Assembly (NCBI RefSeq): GCF_009727055.1
Contig: NC_052351.1
Span: 12,285,019-12,349,018, forward strand
Length of the DNA stretch: 64,000 bases
Origin: Benincasa hispida
Lineage: Eukaryota > Streptophyta > Magnoliopsida > Cucurbitales > Cucurbitaceae
Reading direction: 5' to 3'
Made by a program: the position numbers and the translations under genes. The notes beneath the pieces were generated by a model that searched no databases, was not told the origin of the DNA, and worked only from the letters and a program-made list of their open reading frames with translations. Below, in pieces: positions 57,442 through 64,000 of the stretch; the first letter of the stretch is position 1, and every line of letters begins with the position of its first letter.

Positions 57442-58511
57442 CGACCAAGCAAAGACGTCTTTATATGTTGTGAGTAAGCTCACATACTCCTTTTCTTCGT
57501 CATCAGTAAGTTGTGCACTTATGAAGGTTGAACGAGGCTCTTCTATCAGTCCCAAGTTGACTTCCTTCAGCTCATCAACCGTTGATTGACCGTCATCCTC
57601 CAGTGATAAAAAAGCTCTTCTTGTGTCCTCTTCAAGTATGTCAGAACTGATGCTTCCTCTATTGTGAGATGGCAATAACTTGTTGCATCCTCTTCATCAT
57701 CTGAGTCATTCTCTTTCGATCAAATGAAAACAACATCATGTCGTTTTACTTTTAACGAGCCCTTTGTATTTACGGAAAAAAACAACTTCCTTTTCAATCT
57801 TGAGGGAACAACGCTGCGAATTTTTTCGTCACTTTTCGCCTCACATGCTTTGCTTGAGAACGTTATGGGAGATCGCTTCTGGCTTCTTGTTGCGGTCACG
57901 CTTAATCTCTCGAAAGCAGATGTCCGGATGGTCGGAGTCGAACACAGATTATTTATCTTATTTGATTTTGCATTGAGCCTCCGAAAGGCTGAAAATAGAG
58001 TGGACCCAGAGGTTGAATGTTGATTTTCATTTTCAACTGCAAGTGTGCTTAATCTTTGAAAAATTGAAGGATGTGTTACTGAAGGGGTAATGCGACTAAA
58101 GACCGAAGTCCTCTGACTTTCGCTTCTCGCATCCTCTTTAGAGTCGTGGCTCTCTTCTATAGTAATGTGACATGTGTCTACTATTTTTGTTTTCCCTTTT
58201 CTAGTTATGTGAATTGGCTCAGTGGACTTATATCTAAGTCCAAACCTTGATAAAGATATAGAGTATCCTTGTTTCTTAAGCTTCTTTTGAGTTAGAGAAA
58301 GACCGGGCCTTTCATCAAATATTTTTAGGCTTTTAAGCTCAGTGTGAGTTGTAAAGTCATACCCTGCCTTTGCCAGTAGCTTATATGTCTTTGGATCAAA
58401 GCCATCTTTTGTTCGTTTTTCTGGAAGAACTGCTCTTGTCTTTTCTTTCCCAACCCTTTCCACTTCTCCCTTATCAATCTTTGTAAGTGGTATGGTGAAG
58501 TTCTCTTTCAA
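57442..58511 (-). pseudogene. Gypsy protease-RT linker with SxFxRL repeats
   Basis: A 263-codon frame at 57720-58511 followed by a second piece at 57442-57675. It contains DGFDPKTYKLLAKAGYDF, a segment I know from the region between protease and RT in Tat-type gypsy elements of dicots. Four repeats of a short motif follow: RTSVFSRI (residues 134-141), HPSIFQRL (147-154), FSAFRRL (173-179) and RTSAFERL (196-203). VPSRLKRKLFFSVNTKGSLKVKR ends the region in parts. The second piece ends TYKDVFAWS, the lead-in to RT, and is cut there by the copia LTR. The role of the linker is unknown. Confidence 0.7.
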
Positions 58512-59620
58512 AATTTCAATGTCTCAGACCGTTAGACTTTTTTAGCATTCTACAAATAATGATTCGCCTTTCTTGCATCGAGAAAGAGGAATATAGCATA
58601 GGACAGGCGGGTTTGAGACCTTTTTTGTGGGCTAATCATCTTTTCGTTCTTTAACACCTCAGATTTGTTTTCGGTGGTCGGTTCATCATTTCCTTGGTTA
58701 CTGGAAGCATTTACTTCATTCAACTTCGTTGTTGTGATCGCTCGTTGCTCAGGCTTATAAGTGCCTTTAGCCACAGAAACCTCTTTCGTTATAACTGCAT
58801 TGATATTATCGATTTTTAGATAGAATTTTGCATCAGCAAAGTGAGATTCAGCCTCCAAGAATGGCTTCGAGTCAATGTCAACTTTTTTATGTCGTGTTGA
58901 TAGAATTTAAAACATTGGTGGAGTGTGGAGGTTACTACTCCATTTTCATGAATTCAGGGATGCCTTAGCAATAACCAATAGGTGGTTCTTGCATCGATCA
59001 CATGAAATGTGGCACTTGCTTACAAATCCCCTATGGTGATTTCTAGACGAATTGTGTGTCTCTCTACACTCCTTGATTGAAGCTTTGAATTACTAGTTTA
59101 CTACCCGAAAACTCCTCCACTAATATACCCAATTCATTCATGGTTGATTTTGGCAATATATTGACAATCGAGCCACTATCGATGATGATTCAACAGAGGT
59201 TCTGCTCTCAAACATATCTCGACACAAATAGAGGTCTATTATGGAGCTTTGACCCAAGTAGTAAATCTTCATAGGTGAATGATATCGATATACAACATGA
59301 AGCACATATATTTGTTTGGGTTGCCGAAGTAGTCGGAATTTCATTTCCTTTTAATATTTCAACAAGTGCATCCTTGGTCTTCCGTGGGAGTGACAGTAGA
59401 TCATTTATGTTGAAAGAAGGTAGTTTCTCTAGCTTGACCGTCGCTTCTGCACACTTTGAAGGGGTTTCATCATCTTCAGTTGTACTGATGACGTGACACG
59501 AAACTGTTTCGACTGGAAAAAAAGTCTTTCAAGGTTATTGGTTGTCGAGGTCGAGGAATATCCTTGTTTTTTTTATAACTAAACGAAGTCTTCTCGTATT
59601 CTTCATTACTTTTCTTCTTT
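58512..59620 (-). pseudogene. Gypsy aspartic protease, broken
   Basis: The active-site motif IIDSGSIVNILPKSTM (minus strand, D-S-G at 59172-59180) is intact in sequence but sits in a frame broken on both sides. Upstream in gene order (about 59280-59500), EKLPSFNINDLLSLP and DALVEILKG are the lead-in. Downstream, 58550-58858 holds YLKIDNINAVITKEV and a lysine- and serine-rich tail. At least three stops interrupt it. Confidence 0.7.
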
Positions 59621-60792
59621 GAGACATACTTTTCCTTTTATGGACTCAATACACACAAGATTCTTTCGGAACAAAATTTGGTTCGCGCCTCTTTCGACAA
59701 GTTACTAATGTCCATCCCTCATCTCCATCTTCCACCTTTTCCTCTTTTTTCCAAGAGTCAACTTTCTGGAAGTCGGTCTTTCGAGAGTGGTCCAGTAAAG
59801 AATATATAATGACAGGCTCAAAAGATCCAAATTGGATCAAACTCCCTGTCGTAAGTAGTCGAGTATCAGGATGAATCGTTATTGCGGCGTGATTTGTTTA
59901 TGCCACATCGTCAAGGATTTTCTGCTTTTGAGCTAATTTCAAAATTAACTCCGTCAGTACGAAACACTTTTCTACCGGATGACTAACAACTCGATGATAA
60001 TTGCAGTAATTGGGATCATTTAGTCTCCCCATTTCTACAGGTCGTTTACATTCGGGAAGCTCAATGAGTTGATTTTCCAGTAGTTGCTCTAACATATCAG
60101 GAAGATCAAAGTCTAAAAAAGGGTAGACTTTTTCTTGTCTTTCTTTCAATGTCGGGTGTTTTTTCTCGCCCCCATCTTAGCATTTTTCAGTCTTTTTCTC
60201 CTTGGAGATGAACTTCAAAATGGTGGTATTGACGACCATGGCTTCTTTAGGAGCACCTTTTGATACCTTTCAAATGCTTTTCACTTCTTTCTTATATTTT
60301 TTACCTCTGGGACTAGTAAATCATTGCTTCCTCTCTTAGCAATGCTTAACTCCATATCATGAACTCGGGTCGCCAACTCTTCAAAGGTGCAGGATTTTAT
60401 CCTTTGCATAATATACAAAAGTTCCCTGTGCATTCCTTAAGTGCACATTTCCACTGCTGATAATTCAGTTAATCTATCTTTGTAATCAAGGCTAATGTCA
60501 TCCAACAATTGATGTAGCCAACGACTGGCTCCCCTTTTTCTTGTTTGGTGACCGTGAGCTCTATCATGCTGACGATACGCCTTGTGCTATAAAAGTAGTT
60601 GAGGAATTCTCTTTCAAGCTGCTCCCAGCTATCAATAGTTTTGCTCCCAGCTATCAATAGTTTCAAGTTTAAGGTCAGTGTACCAGTTGAAGGCTTTTCC
60701 CTTCAGAGTTTGAATGAACTGTTTGACCATTAAATCTCCTCACATACCAGCATTCTCATATGTTTCGGTGAAATGAACAATGTATTGAGGCA
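59621..60792 (-). pseudogene. Gypsy gag, broken by a 22-bp duplication
   Basis: Gag core in 60469-60792: LPQYIVHFTETYENAG, then VKQFIQTLKGKAFNWY and SWEQLEREFLNYFYSTRR, the conserved retrotransposon gag region; a stop lies after YENAGM. A 22-bp tandem duplication (60621-60663) shifts the frame between KAFNWY and SWEQLE. 59898-60149 holds MGRLNDPNYCNYHRVVSHPV, the C-x2-H..H region found here in place of a classical zinc knuckle. 59646-59840 holds VDSWKKEEKVEDGDEGWTLV. This is the same gypsy lineage as the linker and protease that follow. Confidence 0.75.
60621..60663. repeat. 22-bp tandem duplication in gag
   Basis: The unit GCTCCCAGCTATCAATAGTT followed by two bases is present twice with no spacer. 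The length is not a multiple of three, so it shifts the gag frame. Confidence 0.95.
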
Positions 60793-61420
60793 ATTGAAAA
60801 GCTTCCACCTCCAGTGAACGTGAAGGATGTCAGGAGCTTCTCAGGCCATGCAGGCTTTTATCGACATTTTGTGAAGGAATTTTCAAAGATTGCACGACCA
60901 TTAAGTGCGTTGCTGGAGGCAGAAAGAACGTTTGACTTTGATGACCAATGCCTCAATGCATTTAAGATACTAAAGAATGCATTAATAATCGCACCTGTGT
61001 TGATTGCACCAAACTGGACACAGCCCTTTAAACTAATGTGCAACGCAAGCGGTTATACGATGAGGGCGGTGCTAGCGTAATAGAAGAAAACAATGCTACA
61101 CCCCATCGTATATGCGAGTAAAACCTTGAACCTTGCTCAAACAAATTACATTACCACAAAAAAAGAATTACTTGCGGTGATATTTGCATTGGAAAAATTC
61201 AGAGCTTACCTGTTGGGATCCAAAGTGATCGTTCACACTGACCACTCGGCAATCAAGTACTTAATGACAAAGAAATATTCGAAGCTGAGATTGATTCGAT
61301 GGGTTCTCCTCCTCCAAGAATTCAACATGGAAATCATTGATCGCAAAGGGACGGAGATCCAGGTTGCGGACCATTTTTCAATATTAGAAAATCCAGAAGT
61401 CGACCGCAATTAGTTAGAGG
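60793..61420 (+). pseudogene. Athila-type RT end and RNase H, plus strand
   Basis: The sequence starts abruptly within RT at EKLPPPVNVKDVRS, then SGHAGFYRHFVKEFSKIARP (thumb region). RNase H follows: LMCNASGYTMRAVLA, where the first catalytic aspartate of CDAS is asparagine (CNAS); then [20 protein letters not shown], with the glutamate in KKE, and [15 protein letters not shown], with the aspartate in TDH. An in-frame TAG at 61079 and another at 61411 break it. Everything upstream in the element (LTR, gag, protease, RT core) is missing. Confidence 0.82.
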
Positions 61421-62772
61421 TGAAATCAACCTTCCCAGATAAGCAGCTGTTTAAAATTGAAGAGTTACGATGGTATGCGGATGAGGTTAATTTTCTGGTT
61501 TGCGAACAATTTCCTAAGGACTACACAGCCCACCCAAAGAGGTGGCTCAGACATGAATATAAATCATATTATTGGGATGAGTCAAATCTTTATAAGAGGG
61601 GATCAGACCAGATTTTGCGCCTATGCATACCAGATGCTGCTCACCCGCGCATACTATCACAATGCCATGACTCGCCATATAGAGGACACTTTGGAGGCCA
61701 ACGCAAAGTAGCAAAGGTGTTACAAAATGGATATTTTTTGCCTTCTTTATTCAAGGGCGCAAAAGACTATGCAATGAAATGTGACCGGTGCCAACGCACG
61801 GGAAACATTGGCACCGGTCACATTTCATGGGAGCATGTTATGCCCATGAACATCATCTTAGAATTGGAACTATTCGACGTCTAGGGGATAGACTTCATGG
61901 GACCATTACTACCATCAAATAGTCACAAATACATTCTATTGGCCGTCGATTACGTTTCCAAATGGGTAGAAGCGATATCGTGCGTCGCAAGCGATGCGGT
62001 GGTAGTCCCCAAGTTCTTGAGGAAGAATATTTTCACTCGTTTTAGCACTCCATGTGCCATAATAAGTGATGAAGGCTCTCACTTTGTTAATCACATCATA
62101 AAAAAATTGCTGCTCGAGTATAATATCCTTCATAAGGTGGTCACCACATACCACCCATAAACAAATGGTCAAGCTGAAGTGTCCAATAGGGAAATCAAGC
62201 TGATATTAGAGAAGTTGGTAAAACCTTCGCGCAAAGATTTGGCAATGAAGCTGGACGATGCCTTGTGGGCATATAGGACCGCCTATAAGACACCTACAGG
62301 CATGTCCCCGTATGCGCTGGTGTTCATAAAGGCATGTCATTTACCGCTTGAGCTGGAGCATAAAGCAATGTGGGCAGTAAAAAAGCTCAATTTTGATTTA
62401 AAGGCCGCAGAGGAAACAAGGAAACTTCAGTTGGTCGAGCTTGATGAATGAAGAACTCACGCATATGAGAATGCCAAAATTTACAAGGAGCGCGCAAAAC
62501 ATTGTCATGATAAACAACTATGTGAGAAGAATCTCCAAGTCGAACAAAAGGTTTTATTGTACAATTCTCGGCTATGACTCTTTCCCGGCAAGTTAAAATC
62601 ACAATGGTCTGGTCCTTTCATAATCAGAGAGGTGTTCCCGCATGGAACGATTGAGTTATCCAATGAGGATAGGACCAACGCATTCAAAGTCAACGGGCAA
62701 AGAGTCAAAATATATCACGGAGGAGACTTGCATCGCGAGAACACCTCCATGTACCTGCGGAATTCTGACTAA
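61421..62772 (+). pseudogene. Athila-type integrase, plus strand
   Basis: The zinc region is complete in one frame (61420-61884): CHDSPYRGHFGGQRK, then KCDRCQRTGNI (HHCC). The catalytic core follows: IDFMGPLLP (first aspartate, about 61888-61914) and LLAVDYVSKWVEAI, then IISDEGSHFVNHI (second aspartate, about 62060-62098) and [15 protein letters not shown] (glutamate, about 62164-62208). The D-D-E triad is thus present, but in-frame stops at 61882, 62158 and 62449 divide it. The C-terminal part with KVNGQRVKIYHGGDL ends at about 62772. It is less decayed than the copy at 30841-34185. Confidence 0.85.
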
Positions 62773-64000
62773 AAAAGAAGTGGGCAGTCCCTACACAATC
62801 ATGCGATTCAAATTCATCAGGGATGCAATTTTTGTGAAATATCCTTTGAAACCTTCAATTCATGAACTCAAGTCTACCTCTTTATATCCATTATCATTTC
62901 TATATCCTTTTACTCATTTTGCCTCTAAAAAAAATACATTTTAACTTTGCCTTTTATTTTATCCTCTCGATGTTTTTTTGCAACGGTTATGGTGAACGAT
63001 TGTAGGGGAGCTACATGATAACCGAAAGACGTGACTAGTTCGGACAGCCAACATAATCGAAGAAATCGGCTCACTACAAAGAATGATGCGATCATAAATA
63101 ATGTGGCGACATAGCAAATTTGGGGGTTGTATCTTTCCTTGACTTTGTTTATTCAAAATTTTACACTCTCGCATCTCATTTTAACTTTGATAATTTTATC
63201 ATCGCATCCTCTTTAGTCGGCGCAATCATTAAATATTGGTTAATTTAGTAAGTCGCCGCATTGTTTTTCTTTGCCAATTATGATTTCAATGACGAATCGC
63301 ATGCCTCTATTTTTCGTCACATGCACAAGAGTCAACTTAATTTTAGGACAGTTAATTCATGAAATATTTCTAAAAGTTAGTGGTTCACCAACTTTCTTTC
63401 CAACTAACTTTTACGAAACCTCCTAAGAGCATCGCATGAATTCTTTCAATTTTTCAGCAATGAGAACATTGTTGCATTTAAATTTAGGGGTGCGGTATTT
63501 ATTTTCAACCTTGCTACTTTTAGATCTCTAACCTTGATACTTTTAGATCTTTAATATATATATATTAGATCATAATGTTGTGATTAGATCCTACTCGTAG
63601 TTGGATGTCCACATGACACACGTGGGGGCAAGCCAAAACAAAGGTAGGAATCGTGATCAACGCATAAATAAAATGATCGCAACTCCGCTGCCAAATGGGC
63701 ATGAGTTTAGACTGAGAAAGAGCGTCTTGCTCGTAGTTGGATGCTCGCATGACACACGTGGGGGCAAGCCAAAACGAAGGCTAGGCACTTGGATCAGCGC
63801 AAGGTCATAGAAAGAATATCTAAACCACGCAAGGATAAAAATCATTTGAAAACACCCCAATTGCAAAAGCATTTTTTTTATGAAATAAATCATGCGACGC
63901 CTTGGAAACAAGTAAAGTCTTTTTTTTAAGGTTAAACTTGCGGTCCCTAAATTTTAGAAATATTTTAAGAAAAGACCTGGATAGGAATTAAGGTGATTTT
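62773..64000 (+). mobile_element. 3' untranslated region of the plus-strand Athila-type element
   Basis: Non-coding. TTTAGGGGTGCGG (about 63483-63495) resembles the purine tract before an LTR, so the LTR might begin near 63490 (TGCGGTATTT), but I cannot confirm this because the window ends. It holds 'acttttagatctctaaccttg'-type tandem copies near 63516-63560 and a 136-bp tandem repeat from 63594. Confidence 0.5.
63594..63800. repeat. 136-bp tandem repeat, about 1.5 copies
   Basis: CTCGTAGTTGGATG begins at 63594 and again at 63730. Both copies share ACACACGTGGGGGCAAGCC, which includes a CACGTG box. The second copy diverges after about 70 bp. Confidence 0.85.

Noticed and set aside
24213..62772. 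A functional, mobile retroelement
   Set aside because: Every element has stops, frameshifts, inserted LTRs, a missing LTR or lost catalytic residues; none keeps a continuous gag-pol.
1..64000. A new gene cluster or defence-like system
   Set aside because: Apart from the single RALF-like gene, all recognisable coding sequence belongs to known retroelement families; I found no set of unexplained co-oriented genes.

Overview
This window looks like repeat-rich DNA from a dicot plant nuclear genome. It is AT-rich and packed with nested, mostly dead LTR retrotransposons, with one plausible intact host gene. The repeat families remind me of cucurbit genomes, but that is recollection of element types and not something the sequence proves. 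It is draft assembly: there is a 10-N gap (17942-17951) and an untrimmed sequencing-library junction adapter (21819-21856).

Layout. 1-11285: minus-strand Ty1/copia-type LTRs and non-coding 5' leaders, with tRNA-Met primer-binding sites at 1370, 5452 and 11175. They are interrupted by a plus-strand LTR (3057-5020) and by an LTR with TGATGA/TCATCA ends (6761-8810). 11286-13457: a plus-strand LTR patched with 141 bp of foreign DNA that includes a plastid rps7 fragment. 13458-21363: two successive pairs of oppositely oriented LTRs, that is, two large inverted repeats; the second flanks a gag zinc-knuckle fragment. 21364-35436: an Athila/Tat-type Ty3/gypsy element (LTR, tRNA-Asp primer site, gag, protease, RT, RNase H, integrase). 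It is broken by a 2547-bp LTR in its RT (short AGGA duplication) and a 1983-bp solo LTR in its integrase (duplication GAACC). 35437-43733: a plus-strand SIRE/Maximus-like copia element with env-like remnants and a 3' LTR, interrupted by two copies of another LTR family.

43734-48589 is the least transposon-dense part. It holds a non-LTR/RNase H-like fragment, a minus-strand 74-aa RALF-like secreted peptide gene with a TATA box, and one candidate LTR. 48590-57441: a minus-strand Ty1/copia element with all domains recognisable but frame-broken. It abuts the gag-protease-linker part of a minus-strand Ty3/gypsy element (57442-60792). That in turn joins head-to-head to the RNase H-integrase half of a plus-strand Athila-type element (60793-62772) and its 3' region to the window end.

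The nesting gives an order of events. The Athila and SIRE bodies came first. LTRs then inserted into them and some recombined to solo LTRs. The rearrangements followed. None of the retroelements looks able to encode a full polyprotein. I found no convincing new gene system. The items most worth a second look are the atypical RALF gene, the organelle-DNA patch, the paired inverted LTRs, the iterated short motifs shared by unrelated LTR families, and the adapter artefact.
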